A stretch of DNA of 64,000 nucleotides from Afipia sp. 1NLS2 (GTDB taxonomy: Bacteria; Pseudomonadota; Alphaproteobacteria; Rhizobiales; Xanthobacteraceae). Position 1 is the first letter of the stretch, and the number at the start of each line of letters is the position of its first letter. The position numbers were made by a program, and so were the translations under genes. Under the pieces are notes generated by a model. That model made no database searches. It worked only from the letters and a program-made list of their open reading frames with translations, and was not told the DNA's origin. Location: contig NZ_ADVZ01000001.1 of NCBI RefSeq assembly GCF_000178995.1, positions 310,001 to 374,000 on the forward strand. The letters are read 5' to 3'. Shown piece by piece: positions 1 to 8,870 of the stretch.

Positions 1-533
1 GGATCGCCGAGATCGCCGAAATGGCGGGCGCTCGCAGGACAGGTCGCGACGCAAGCCGGAACACGATCCGCCTCAGGCAGATTCTCGTTGTAGATTTTGT
101 CAACGCACAACGTGCACTTCTTCATCACGCCGTCGTCTTCATCGAATTCGCGCGCGCCGTAAGGGCACGCCCATGAGCAGAGCTTGCAGCCGATGCAGGT
201 GTCGGCATTAACCAGAACAATGCCGTCTTCGGTGCGCTTGTAGGACGCGCCGGTCGGGCACACGGTGACACAAGCCGGCTCCTCGCAATGCAGGCAGGAA
301 CGCGGGAAGTTGACAGTTCGCGACGCCTCACCTTGCCCTGCTTCGTAGGTGTGCACGCGATTGAACCAGACGCCGTCGGACTTCTTCTGGAAATCGCTCA
401 GCGGCCCGGAATGACCGCTCGCGTTCCACTCCTTGCAGTTCACCGCGCAAGCATGGCAGCCGACACAGGTGTCGAGATCGATGACAAGGCCGAGCTTCTT
501 CTGGCCGGGCACGGGTGTGGGAAGCGACGTCAC
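1..533 (-). CDS. soeB: Iron-sulfur subunit of a SoeABC/DmsABC-type oxidoreductase, 3' part cut by window edge
   Basis: This is the electron-transfer subunit, expected to carry four [4Fe-4S] clusters between the molybdenum subunit and a membrane anchor. Reading back from the GTG at 533, the cysteine groups appear in order: CVGCHACAVNC, then CLHCEEPACVTVCP, then CIGCKLCSWACP, then KCTLCVDK with a later CVATCP. This is the DmsB/NrfC/PsrB ferredoxin pattern. The GTG overlaps the soeA stop by four bases (GTGA), so the two are translationally coupled. No Tat or Sec signal is visible, which fits a cytoplasm-facing enzyme. The 3' end and any soeC lie beyond position 1. The family is certain; the sulfite substrate is inferred from the partner gene. 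Confidence 0.85.
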   Translation of the reverse strand, partial: MTSLPTPVPGQKKLGLVIDLDTCVGCHACAVNCKEWNASGHSGPLSDFQKKSDGVWFNRVHTYEAGQGEASRTVNFPRSCLHCEEPACVTVCPTGASYKRTEDGIVLVNADTCIGCKLCSWACPYGAREFDEDDGVMKKCTLCVDKIYNENLPEADRVPACVATCPASARHFGDLGD

Positions 534-3532
534 TTTGCGGCTCCTGTTGATTTGCGGGCCGGAAGCGGATCCCACGGATTCTTGCGGCCTTCGGCGTCGA
601 AGCGCAGCACGTCGGGACGCTGCGGCATGTGCGGTGGACGCTTGAGCACCGGGAATTCCGGCAATGGCGTACGTTCGTTCATCGCCGCCTTCTCGATACG
701 CACGCGAACGTCGTACCAGGCCGCCTGTCCGGTCACCGGATCGGAATTGGAATAACGATAGCCGTCCTTCTCGGGCAGTTGCTCTGAAATGACGTGGTTC
801 AACAGGAAACCCTCGGTGCCCTCCGGCGCGTCGGACGGCAGATTCCATGCGCCCTTGCGCTTGCCGATCGCATTCCACGTCCACACCGTGTCTGGATTCA
901 CACCCTCCATGGTGCGTACCGGCACACGAATGCGTCCGTGATAGCTCGTCACCCAGACGTAATCGTCGTCAGCAAGGCCAAGTTTCTCCGCCGTCTCGCG
1001 ATTCATATAGAGGAAGTTTTTCGAGAATATCTGGCGCAGCCAGGCATTCTGCGAGTGCCACGAATGGTACATCGCCATCGGGCGCTGGGTGATAGCGGAA
1101 AGCGGAAATTCGGTTGCCGACACCGCCTGCTCTTCCAGCGGCTGATACCAGATCGGCAACGGATCGAAATAGGTCTTCACCCGCTCGCGATCGCGCTCCG
1201 GCGGCTGGATCGGGCCGTGGCCTTCCGCCGCCAGCTTAAACTTCTGCAACGGCTCGCTGTAGAGATGCAGCACAATCTGATCGGCCTTGTCGATCATGCC
1301 GAGTTTCACGGCATGCTCGAGATAGTTCTTATTGCCGTGCTTGAAGTAGACCTCGTCATGCGGCAGTTCGAGCCGCCAGAAGCTCTTGTTCTCGATGTAG
1401 CGATCGAGCTGGTTCTTGTTCGGCGCGCCCTTACCGGACGCCTCGCCATCCTCACCACGAAAACCGGCGAGTGGGCCGATACCCGGCTTGCGCTGGTGGT
1501 TGACGATGTAATCAGGATAGCCGCCGGGATATTTCGGCGTACCGTCGTCGTTGACGAAACCCGGCAGCTTGAGACGTGCGCCGAGTTCAATCAGCACATC
1601 CTGGAACGGCCGCACGTCGCGGTCGGGCTTCAGCACCGGGCGGCGGATCGCGTCCGCAGGACCATGCGCGCTGCCGATCGGACGATCGAGCAACGAAATG
1701 CAATCCCAGCGCTCGAGATATGTCGTGTCCGGCAGCACGAGGTCGGAATAGGACACCATCTCGGACGCATAGGCATCCGAATAGATGATCTTCGGAATCT
1801 TGTAGCTGCCGTCTTCATTCTTGTCGGTCAGCATCTTCATGGTACCGGCCGTGTTCATGGACGAATTCCACGCCATGTTGGCCATGTACATGAACAGCAC
1901 ATCGACCGGATAAGGATCGGCCGCCCACGCATTGTGGATCGCCATGTGCATCAGCCCGTGCGACGACAGCGGCGCTTCCCACGAATAAGCCTTGTCAAGG
2001 CGGAGCGGCCCGCCGTTCTCATCGACAAGCAGGTCCTCGGGACCCATGGTGAAGCCAAGCGGCATGCCGTCGAGCGGCTTGTCCGGCGCCCACGTCTTGC
2101 CGGCGGGCTTGGGGCCGCCGGGCAGCGGCTTCGGATACGGCGCCTTGTAGCGCCATGAACCGGGCGTATCGACCGCGCCGAGCAGCATCTGCAACACATG
2201 CAGCGCGCGGCAGGTGTGGAAGCCGTTGGAATGTGCGGATATCCCGCGCATCGCGTGCATCGAGATCGGACGGCCAACCATCTTGTTATGACGCCGGCCG
2301 GCCCAGTCGGTCCACGGCTGATCGAGTACAACGGGCTCGTTGAAAACTTCGGCGATTTCATCGGCAATGCGGCGGATGCGCTCTGCCGGCACACCGCAAC
2401 GCTCCGCAACCGCCTCGGGCGAAAATTCATCGCTCATATAGCGGTCAGCAAGAAGCTGGAACGACGGGGTCACACGGCGACCGTCTTCAAGCTGGAAATG
2501 ACCCACGATCGCGGGCGAGAAATCCGTGCCGCTCGCGGCAACCGCCTTCCCTGCTTTGCTGTCCCACGCGAGCGGCGCACCATTGGTGTCGCGCGCGAAC
2601 AGGCCATGATCGGCGCCGCCCGGATTTTGCACGACCAGCCATGTCGCGTTGGTGTAGCGCGCGAGGAAATCGAGATCGACGATATCCGCCTGCAGCAGGC
2701 AATGGATCAGTGCGAAAACAAAAAGCCCATCGGTACCCGGGCGAATGCCAACCCACTCATCCGCGATCGCGGAATAGCCGGTCTTGACCGGGTTGATCGA
2801 CATGAACTTGGCGCCGCGCTTCTTGAGCTCGGCAAGACCGATTTTGATCGGGTTGGAGTCGTGGTCTTCCGCAACACCAAACAGCATGAAATACTTGGTG
2901 TGCTCCCAGTCTGGCTCGCCGAATTCCCAGAATGCGCCGCCGACCGAATAGAGGCCGCCGGCTGCCATGTTGACCGAGCAGAAGCCGCCATGCGCGGCAA
3001 AGTTCGGGGTCCCGAACTGCATCCCCCACCAGCCAGTGAGAGACTGGCTCTGATCACGCCCGGTGAAGAAGGCGAGCTTCTTGGGATCGGTATGGCGGAT
3101 ATCGCCGAGCCACTTCGTAGCGAGATCGAGCGCTTCCTCCCACTCGATCTCCTTGAACTCGCCGCTTCCGCGCTCGCCGGTGCGCAACAGCGGCTTGCGC
3201 AGCTTTGCCGGGGAATATTGCTGCATGATGCCGGCGGAGCCCTTGCCGCATAGCACGCCGCGATTGACCGGATGATCCTTGTTGCCTTCGATATATCGGA
3301 TGCGGCCGTCCTTGATGTGGACTTTGATGCCGCAACGGCAGGCGCACATGTAGCATGTGGTGTACTTCACCTCGTCGCCGACGACGGGTGAGGTCTCGAC
3401 GACCTCGGCGGGACCCGCCAGCATCTCCAGCAGATCGCGCCCCTCGCCCGTAGCCGCATCATGCTGCTCGGCACCAACATCACGATGGAGCATGCGGCCC
3501 GCATGACCCAGTGCGTCTCCGATCAAACTCAT
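530..3532 (-). CDS. soeA: Molybdopterin oxidoreductase, probable cytoplasmic sulfite dehydrogenase catalytic subunit SoeA
   Basis: A 1000-residue catalytic subunit of the DMSO-reductase family. SoeA oxidises sulfite to sulfate on the cytoplasmic side and passes electrons through SoeB and SoeC to quinone. The N-terminal cluster motif TTCYMCACRCGIKV plus GVLCGKG (C-x2-C-x3-C...C) binds one [4Fe-4S]. Segments such as FTGRDQSQS, GGFCSVNMA and FGVAEDHDSNP match SoeA of purple sulfur bacteria and roseobacters as I remember it; the Cys of FCSVNMA is a candidate Mo ligand. There is no twin-arginine signal. ATG 3532 is preferred over the upstream in-frame ATG at 3565 because GAGGAAGG lies about ten bases before it. 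The family assignment is firm. The sulfite substrate is probable, and another sulfur or selenium oxyanion is possible. Confidence 0.8.
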   Translation of the reverse strand: MSLIGDALGHAGRMLHRDVGAEQHDAATGEGRDLLEMLAGPAEVVETSPVVGDEVKYTTCYMCACRCGIKVHIKDGRIRYIEGNKDHPVNRGVLCGKGSAGIMQQYSPAKLRKPLLRTGERGSGEFKEIEWEEALDLATKWLGDIRHTDPKKLAFFTGRDQSQSLTGWWGMQFGTPNFAAHGGFCSVNMAAGGLYSVGGAFWEFGEPDWEHTKYFMLFGVAEDHDSNPIKIGLAELKKRGAKFMSINPVKTGYSAIADEWVGIRPGTDGLFVFALIHCLLQADIVDLDFLARYTNATWLVVQNPGGADHGLFARDTNGAPLAWDSKAGKAVAASGTDFSPAIVGHFQLEDGRRVTPSFQLLADRYMSDEFSPEAVAERCGVPAERIRRIADEIAEVFNEPVVLDQPWTDWAGRRHNKMVGRPISMHAMRGISAHSNGFHTCRALHVLQMLLGAVDTPGSWRYKAPYPKPLPGGPKPAGKTWAPDKPLDGMPLGFTMGPEDLLVDENGGPLRLDKAYSWEAPLSSHGLMHMAIHNAWAADPYPVDVLFMYMANMAWNSSMNTAGTMKMLTDKNEDGSYKIPKIIYSDAYASEMVSYSDLVLPDTTYLERWDCISLLDRPIGSAHGPADAIRRPVLKPDRDVRPFQDVLIELGARLKLPGFVNDDGTPKYPGGYPDYIVNHQRKPGIGPLAGFRGEDGEASGKGAPNKNQLDRYIENKSFWRLELPHDEVYFKHGNKNYLEHAVKLGMIDKADQIVLHLYSEPLQKFKLAAEGHGPIQPPERDRERVKTYFDPLPIWYQPLEEQAVSATEFPLSAITQRPMAMYHSWHSQNAWLRQIFSKNFLYMNRETAEKLGLADDDYVWVTSYHGRIRVPVRTMEGVNPDTVWTWNAIGKRKGAWNLPSDAPEGTEGFLLNHVISEQLPEKDGYRYSNSDPVTGQAAWYDVRVRIEKAAMNERTPLPEFPVLKRPPHMPQRPDVLRFDAEGRKNPWDPLPARKSTGAAK

Positions 3533-3690
3533 CCTGGTCCGACCTTCCTCATTGGGATCGCCCATCGGTCAATCCGCGTTTCCGATTAGAACGAGTCGAA
3601 GAGATAATTTCAACGCGAAATCAAATACTTATCGATTGATTTTTACGAACGATCCAATCGCCTGTGACGATTGGTGTGCATCGCGGAAAG

Positions 3691-3723
3691 AAAAATGCCG
3701 GCGGCTTTCAAACGGCCACCGGC
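3691..3723 (-). terminator. Intrinsic terminator of the ClC gene
   Basis: On the minus strand GCCGGTGGC and GCCGCCGGC form a nine-base stem with one mismatch around a loop of about nine bases. It is followed by ATTTTTCTTT. It lies about 50 bases past the clc stop codon. Confidence 0.6.
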
Positions 3724-3771
3724 GATCTTTGTTCGATGATGACGACGCACGCGATGCGTGCGCGAGGGCAT

Positions 3772-5517
3772 TTATTGAAAGACTTCCTCGGTCGCGCGAT
3801 TGATTTCGTCGACGTATCTCTTGCGGGCAAATGCCTCGGTGAGAAAGCCGAGGACTTCATGCGTGGTCTCGTCACTGACGGCAAGGATCTCGGATTCCGC
3901 CTTGTCGAAGCAAGCCATCGCAACCTTGATGTTCATCGATGGCGTCAACGTCATGTCGCGATATTTCGCCAGTTCGGAAACCTCGCGCGTGTCCGCGCCG
4001 ACATCGAAGTCGCTGGAGAACAGATCCGCCAGCAGCACGGTCCCCGCATAATGCCCTTCTTCGTCGAGCAGAAAGATCGCGTGGGTCGAGCCGAGCGGAT
4101 GGAGATGGCGGCACACCTCGATCGTCGCCCGGCGTGGCTCGGTCTTTACATCGGTGCGCATCAGCCGGGACACCGTGAGGCTTCGCAACCAGCCGACATC
4201 ATGCGCACCCCGGATAGTTTCGCCGCGCAGATGCAATCGCCATGTCGAGAACGAATGTCCAAAAAACTGGCGCACCATCATGCTCGTGACGAGGCAAGAG
4301 GCGAGCACGCCCGCCGTGATCTCGAGGCTGCGCGTCATCTCGAGCACAAGGAAAGACATCGTCAGCGGACCGCCGACGATCGCGACGCCGAGACACGCCA
4401 TCGCCGTCAGCGCGCTGACGTTCGGGTCGACGTGAAACGCCAGTGCTGGAACGTACAGATGAAGGACTGTCGCAAACAATTTTCCGATCAGGGAGCCGAT
4501 GAACAGCGACGCAAAAAACAGCCCGCCCCGGAATCCCGATGCGAGAGAAATCAGACATGCCCCAAGTTTGAGAACGATCAACAAGGCGATATGGCTGGGA
4601 AGCATGTCGCGCGACAGGTCCAGAACCATCGCGCCATGCCCTGCACCAAGCACCTGGGGGGTTATCCCTGCCATAGCTGCAATGCAGATGCCGCCGATCA
4701 CCGGGCGCAGCCAGATCGGCACGACCTTGTGCCCGAAGACACGTTCCACCAGCGGCGCGGCCCGCATGACCAAAATGCCGATCACGCTGACGAGAACGGC
4801 CAGGACGAGCATCAGGCCATATTGGCGCAGGTCGCTCATCACCAGATCGGGGACATTCAAGGAATAAGTGTTCGTCCCAAGCCACCGCACCACCAGCGTC
4901 CCCGAGATCGCCGCCGCCAGAATTGGCGCCGCGCTCGCGACCGTGTACGTTCCCACAATCAGCTCGCAGGCATAGAAAGCACCGGTCAACGGAGCATCGA
5001 ACGCCGCTGCAATGGCGGCGGCGGCGCCCGCTCCGACGATAATGCGCAGGTCGCTGCGGCGAAGGTTCAGGAAACGGCCTCCGAGAGACGACAATCCCGC
5101 GCCGATCTGGGTGTAGCCCGCCTCCAGTCCCACGGAAGCACCCGACCCGTTTGAGATCAGGGTCTGAAGGCTGACAATGACACTGTCGCGCAGGGACAAT
5201 CGGCCGCCGCGCAATGCATTGGCTTCCACCGGATCGACGGCGGCCGATATTTTTTTCCGCCGCCGATACCATTCCATAAGGCCCAGTATGAATCCGCCAA
5301 CGACAAGCGAGGCGCCCGCAACCCACGGATTGATCACGTCATTGGCGCTGAGCCGGACATCGATGCGAATTCCATAGATCAGTACATGGGCAAGCTGGGC
5401 AAGCTCGCTCATGAGCGTCACGACAAATCCGGTTCCGACACCAAGAGCAACCGCAAGAAAGACGAGGAAAAACTCGTTCGTCCGCACCCTCGCTCGCAGC
5501 CAAGCTCTCAGCGACAT
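3772..5517 (-). CDS. ClC-family chloride channel or transporter with C-terminal CBS-like domain
   Basis: A 581-residue integral membrane protein. ClC proteins move chloride or other anions, either as channels or in exchange for protons. About ten to twelve hydrophobic segments cover roughly residues 15-420. GSGASVGLEAG corresponds to the conserved G(K/R)EGP helix and keeps the gating glutamate. RGGLFFASLFIG corresponds to the GIFAP helix. The first canonical motif, GSGIP, is not recognisable: the equivalent stretch reads AAVDPVEAN, so the selectivity serine is probably missing. The last 150 residues look like a CBS pair (LMRTDVKTEPRRAT, then IFLLDEEGHYAGTVLLADL), which often senses adenine nucleotides. 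The gene stands alone with its own terminator. The substrate ion cannot be told. Confidence 0.85.
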   Translation of the reverse strand: MSLRAWLRARVRTNEFFLVFLAVALGVGTGFVVTLMSELAQLAHVLIYGIRIDVRLSANDVINPWVAGASLVVGGFILGLMEWYRRRKKISAAVDPVEANALRGGRLSLRDSVIVSLQTLISNGSGASVGLEAGYTQIGAGLSSLGGRFLNLRRSDLRIIVGAGAAAAIAAAFDAPLTGAFYACELIVGTYTVASAAPILAAAISGTLVVRWLGTNTYSLNVPDLVMSDLRQYGLMLVLAVLVSVIGILVMRAAPLVERVFGHKVVPIWLRPVIGGICIAAMAGITPQVLGAGHGAMVLDLSRDMLPSHIALLIVLKLGACLISLASGFRGGLFFASLFIGSLIGKLFATVLHLYVPALAFHVDPNVSALTAMACLGVAIVGGPLTMSFLVLEMTRSLEITAGVLASCLVTSMMVRQFFGHSFSTWRLHLRGETIRGAHDVGWLRSLTVSRLMRTDVKTEPRRATIEVCRHLHPLGSTHAIFLLDEEGHYAGTVLLADLFSSDFDVGADTREVSELAKYRDMTLTPSMNIKVAMACFDKAESEILAVSDETTHEVLGFLTEAFARKRYVDEINRATEEVFQ

Positions 5518-5776
5518 CCGAGCACACTCATCAAATGACAGCCTCGGCAGGCCGATCGCCGTGCCGCAGACTGCGGGCCGTTTGTCAGGATCGATTGCGT
5601 TTCAGAAGATGAGACGGCCATCAACCCGGAGGACACGATGGAATAGGTATTTCCGACTCAGTTCGGCGTGTCCAATGGAATCGCGGCCCGCTTCGGGGAA
5701 ACGCGATAGGTTGACGCTCAAATTCAACGAGCGCGCAGGGCTAGCCAGCGGCCCGGATTCGGTCTTGCAGACCAGA

Positions 5777-6082
5777 TCAGGATTTGGGTGCGCCTGCGTG
5801 ACGGTAGAACTCGACGAACATCCGGCCTGGTTCGATGAACTGGACGTGATGGGCGACCTCGCTCTCGATCACAACCGTTTCCCCGGCCTTCACCAGCCGT
5901 TCGTCCTGGCGCGGCGGCTCCAACCGATAAACCAGCGCGCCTTCCAGCACGTGAAGCAGGCCCCATGTCCCTGCCTTCGTGGCATGGCCCGCCTGCAGCT
6001 TCGCCGGCAGGCTTTTGGAGTTGAATTCCGGCGATCGTGCATACGCCTCGAACCCGTCCGGTAACTCATCGGGAATGGGCAT
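5777..6082 (-). CDS. DUF1971/YeaR-TehB-like cupin protein
   Basis: A 101-residue small cupin-like protein of the DUF1971 type, related to E. coli YeaR and to the N-terminal region of some TehB proteins. The opening MPIPDELPDGFEAYARSPEF and the later GTWGLLHVLEGAL and VAHHVQF fit the family. The biochemical role is not settled. In E. coli yeaR is induced by nitrate and nitric oxide through NarL and NsrR. That agrees with the NsrR gene and operator-like site just upstream here. ATG 6082, with GGAG nine bases before it, is preferred to the in-frame TTG at 6097. It is probably co-transcribed with the small gene at 6105-6260. Confidence 0.75.
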   Translation of the reverse strand: MPIPDELPDGFEAYARSPEFNSKSLPAKLQAGHATKAGTWGLLHVLEGALVYRLEPPRQDERLVKAGETVVIESEVAHHVQFIEPGRMFVEFYRHAGAPKS

Positions 6083-6104
6083 GGCGTCTTGCTCCAATCA
6101 GGCT

Positions 6105-6260
6105 TCAGGAAATCGCCGCAACAACCAGCATCCCAATGACTATCATGATCAGGCCACTGACCAGCATCGGAATGAGCGAACTGCTGGCCTGAGAATCAAG
6201 CCCCCGGTCGGCGGCGAGGGTCGCGAGTTTCTTGTAGGTTCCAATTGCAGCTTTAGGCAT
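6105..6260 (-). CDS. Small single-pass membrane protein, probable first gene of the NsrR-linked operon
   Basis: A 51-residue protein (MPKAAIGTYKKLATLAADRG...) with a polar N-terminal half and one hydrophobic helix at its C-terminus (residues about 31-50). I chose ATG 6260 because AAAGGGTG lies about ten bases upstream; the longer in-frame reading starts in unlikely sequence. It begins 77 bases downstream of an NsrR-like palindrome and runs in the same direction as the DUF1971 cupin gene, 22 bases apart. A nitric-oxide-induced role is therefore plausible. I recognise no family. Confidence 0.6.
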   Translation of the reverse strand: MPKAAIGTYKKLATLAADRGLDSQASSSLIPMLVSGLIMIVIGMLVVAAIS

Positions 6261-6336
6261 CGGTGACACCCTTTCTGAGCAAAAACACCTTGCATAGAGC
6301 GCGGTACCGAGTGGCGGGTCGGCGGCCATGCCCATT

Positions 6337-6359
6337 AAGATATATACAAAATACCTGTT
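6337..6359. promoter_or_regulatory. Candidate NsrR operator
   Basis: The 23-base sequence beginning AAGATATATACAAAATACC matches 18 of 23 positions of the remembered E. coli NsrR consensus, an 11-1-11 inverted repeat of AAGATGTATTT. It lies between the divergent small membrane gene (start 6260) and nsrR (start 6460). A weaker match (14 of 23) at 6393-6415 is closer to nsrR and could serve autoregulation. Confidence 0.5.
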
Positions 6360-6459
6360 TTATTCAACCTCCTGGCCGGATTTTTCAGGATATAAAAATA
6401 CTTAGGATGTATCTTTAGACCAGATGTGATAGGATAATTATCAGCCGGGGATCCCATTC

Positions 6460-6909
6460 ATGCGCCTGACAAATTTCTCAGACTATGCGTTGCGTATTCT
6501 GATGTATGCGGCAGTCGTCCCGGACGGCCGCCTCATTACCATCGAGGAAACCGCAGAGGCCTATGGCATCTCCAGAGCCCATCTGATGAAGGTTGCCAAC
6601 CAGTTGACCCGGGCGGGTTACATGAAAGCCGTCCGCGGCCGGTCCGGCGGGCTAACGCTCGCCAAACGCCCCGACCGTATCCGTCTTAGCGATGTCCTCC
6701 GCGCCACCGAGCCGGATTTCGCGCTGGTCGAGTGCATGACAGCCGATAACCGCTGCATGATCTCGCCACGCTGCCGCCTGCGAGGCGCGCTCAACGAAGC
6801 GCTCGCTGCCTTCCTTGAAACACTCGACGGCTACACCCTCGCCGATCTCATTCTCTCGCCCAAAGATTCAGCGAGGCCCCTTCTCGCCATCGGAGCCCGC
6901 AGAGCTTAA
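6460..6909 (+). CDS. nsrR: Rrf2-family transcription regulator, NsrR type
   Basis: A 149-residue repressor of the Rrf2 family, whose NsrR branch holds an iron-sulfur cluster and releases DNA on exposure to nitric oxide. The start MRLTNFSDYALRILMYAA is the standard family opening. A winged helix covers residues 1-80. Three cysteines at about positions 92, 99 and 105 (C-x6-C-x5-C, in ECMTADNRCMISPRC) have the NsrR spacing and distinguish it from IscR. The gene is divergent from the 6105-6260 and 5777-6082 genes and convergent with the pair at 6916-7501. Operator-like palindromes lie just upstream. Naming it NsrR rather than a generic Rrf2 protein rests on the cysteines and the context. Confidence 0.8.
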   Translation: MRLTNFSDYALRILMYAAVVPDGRLITIEETAEAYGISRAHLMKVANQLTRAGYMKAVRGRSGGLTLAKRPDRIRLSDVLRATEPDFALVECMTADNRCMISPRCRLRGALNEALAAFLETLDGYTLADLILSPKDSARPLLAIGARRA

Positions 6910-6915
6910 GCGGCA

Positions 6916-7080
6916 TCAGGCTCGTGACGGCCGATCGGTTCGCTCGAAGATGATCCCCGGCTGGTTATCGCCCTCGCCAGTCAGATGGCGGTAAAACTGC
7001 AGCGCAAAAACAATAATGATGGTGGCGATCACAATCGCCGCAAGACCGAGCACGATTCGCTTCACCATCGGCAGCGTCAT
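6916..7080 (-). CDS. Small single-pass membrane protein
   Basis: A 54-residue protein with one hydrophobic helix (residues about 6-27) followed by a polar tail rich in charged residues. ATG 7080 follows TTCAGGAA directly. The longer in-frame reading upstream is a frame shadow of the next gene. It lies 31 bases after the DUF4345 gene in the same orientation and is probably the second gene of a two-gene operon, convergent with nsrR. I recognise no family. Confidence 0.5.
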   Translation of the reverse strand: MTLPMVKRIVLGLAAIVIATIIIVFALQFYRHLTGEGDNQPGIIFERTDRPSRA

Positions 7081-7111
7081 TTCCTGAACAAGAATCGCGA
7101 CAGCGCGAACC

Positions 7112-7501
7112 TCATGACAGACTCGCTGCCTTACGCGCAATATGCCGCTGGCCAAGCCATAACAGCGGAACGAACACCAACTCCATGAACAGCATGAACA
7201 AGGTGCCCACCGTCGGCGTCGGCCGGACGCTGAACGTATAAAGGTGTGCAAGGCCGCCGATGAAAATCAGAAATGACAGCGTACCGATCCGCTCATGATG
7301 GGTTTCGATATGGGGAATCGTCATCGCGAACATCACACCCATCGCGGCCGTCATCGCGGAGAGATAGCGGAAATAGCTGTCGACCAGTCCGCCGTTGCGG
7401 CCATGAATCAAATCGACCCCAAGCAGCGCGCCGGCCGTACCCGCGCCGATCAGCACGATGGCAGCGAAGGCAATCGCGGCCTGCAAAACGATTCGTTCCA
7501 T
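7112..7501 (-). CDS. DUF4345-like four-helix membrane protein
   Basis: A 129-residue protein with four hydrophobic segments. Features include LIGAGTAGALLGVDL, a polar loop with SYFRYLSAMTAAMGVMF, and TIPHIETHHERIGTLSF with adjacent histidines. The length, four-helix layout and the central YFRY..A motif fit DUF4345, a family of unknown function. It heads a likely two-gene operon with the small membrane protein at 6916-7080 and converges on nsrR. Confidence 0.65.
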   Translation of the reverse strand: MERIVLQAAIAFAAIVLIGAGTAGALLGVDLIHGRNGGLVDSYFRYLSAMTAAMGVMFAMTIPHIETHHERIGTLSFLIFIGGLAHLYTFSVRPTPTVGTLFMLFMELVFVPLLWLGQRHIARKAASLS

Positions 7502-7655
7502 TGTCCCGCATCCATAGTTCGACGCAGATTATATGTGCTTCGCACCCCCGGCGGATCACAGTTTGTCGTGATATCCCGCCTCAAAATGCGCCATTCGGTA
7601 TCATGTTTCCCTCGCTGCTGTACCGCGCGGCCAACTCTCTCTATATCGGTGCCCC

Positions 7656-8765
7656 ATGCCCACCTTCACCCCCCATCAGGACCGTGCGCTGTCCGCCGTC
7701 AGTGCCTGGCTCAAGGCGAAGCCCGGCCGTGGCAATACACCGCCGGTGTTCCGCCTGTTCGGCTATGCCGGGACCGGCAAGACCACCCTCGCCCGTCATA
7801 TCGCCGATGCCGTCAATGGCGAGGTGAAGTTCGCTGCTTTCACCGGCAAGGCCGCGCTGGTAATGCGCAACAAAGGGTGCGATGGCGCTTCCACCATCCA
7901 CTCGCTGATCTACCGGACCCGCGAAACTGGCGACGAACAGCCGAGTTTTGAGCTGTGGGACGATGCCCCCGCATCAAAAGCGAAGCTGATCGTGATCGAC
8001 GAATGTTCGATGGTCGATGCCGATCTTGGGCGCGACCTGATGTCGTTCGACTGCCCTCTGCTGGTGCTCGGCGATCCCGCACAGTTGCCACCGATCGCGG
8101 GGGGCGGCTTCTTCACCGAAGCGGAACCCGACGCTATGCTGACCGAGGTACATCGCCAGGCGCAGAACGATCCGATCGTGCGCATGTCAATGGCGGTGCG
8201 CGAGGGCCGTGCATTGGAGAACGGCCAGTTCGGTGACAGCGAAGTGGTGAGCCGCAACGGCCTCGATCCAGACCGCGTGATGGCGGCAGACCAGATTCTG
8301 GTCGGGCGCAACAACACGCGCCGCGCCTACAACATGCGGGTGCGACAGAAAAACGGAATCGAAGATGCATTGCCGGTGGCGGGCGACAAGCTGGTCTGCC
8401 TGCGCAACAACCGCAAGAAGGCGCTGTTCAACGGCGGCCTGTGGCGGGTGAAGGCACGGGCGCAGTCGAAATCGAAGATCATCACCATGCGCCTGTCACC
8501 CGAGGAGGATTTCGGCGCCAAGGTGACGAAAGTCTCTGTCCGCGCTGATTGCTTCAACGGCGGCATCGAGAATCTGCCATGGGACCAGCGCAAACCCTAC
8601 GACGAGTTCGATTACGGTTACGTGCTGACCGTTCATAAATCGCAAGGCTCGCAATGGAACGACGTGGTGCTTTTCGACGAGAGTTTCGCTTTTCAGGACA
8701 GCCGCGCCCGCTGGCTCTATACCGGTATCACCCGCGCCGCAAAGCGGTTGAGCGTGGTGGTCTGA
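7656..8765 (+). CDS. RecD/Dda-like SF1B DNA helicase
   Basis: A 369-residue ATP-dependent DNA helicase, expected to unwind 5' to 3'. Seen in order: a Q-motif-like TPHQDRAL near the N-terminus, Walker A GYAGTGKTTLA (residues about 38-48), motif Ia AAFTGKAALVM, Walker B IDECSMVD, motif III LGDPAQLPPI, then a C-terminal motif V LTVHKSQGSQW and motif VI YTGITRA. The size is close to phage T4 Dda and much smaller than RecD, with no RecB or RecC partner nearby. It stands alone on the plus strand. The family is sure. The cellular role (repair or replication-fork processing) is inferred. Confidence 0.88.
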   Translation: MPTFTPHQDRALSAVSAWLKAKPGRGNTPPVFRLFGYAGTGKTTLARHIADAVNGEVKFAAFTGKAALVMRNKGCDGASTIHSLIYRTRETGDEQPSFELWDDAPASKAKLIVIDECSMVDADLGRDLMSFDCPLLVLGDPAQLPPIAGGGFFTEAEPDAMLTEVHRQAQNDPIVRMSMAVREGRALENGQFGDSEVVSRNGLDPDRVMAADQILVGRNNTRRAYNMRVRQKNGIEDALPVAGDKLVCLRNNRKKALFNGGLWRVKARAQSKSKIITMRLSPEEDFGAKVTKVSVRADCFNGGIENLPWDQRKPYDEFDYGYVLTVHKSQGSQWNDVVLFDESFAFQDSRARWLYTGITRAAKRLSVVV

Positions 8766-8870
8766 GCGTTCCGCGCGGCGATCTCCCGGCGACCGGCCAG
8801 TAACAATCGTCCCGGAATAGCGTAGACTTATCGGAGCGGCCCTGTCGCCGCAATCGAAGGACGCTTTCTC

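Noticed and set aside
794-2158. Long plus-strand open frame of 454 codons opposite soeA
   Set aside because: It lies wholly antisense to the conserved soeA gene and its arginine/histidine-rich translation has no family features; it is a high-GC frame shadow.
7273-7951. Overlapping plus-strand frames before the helicase gene
   Set aside because: They run antisense through the DUF4345 gene and into the helicase gene in other frames.
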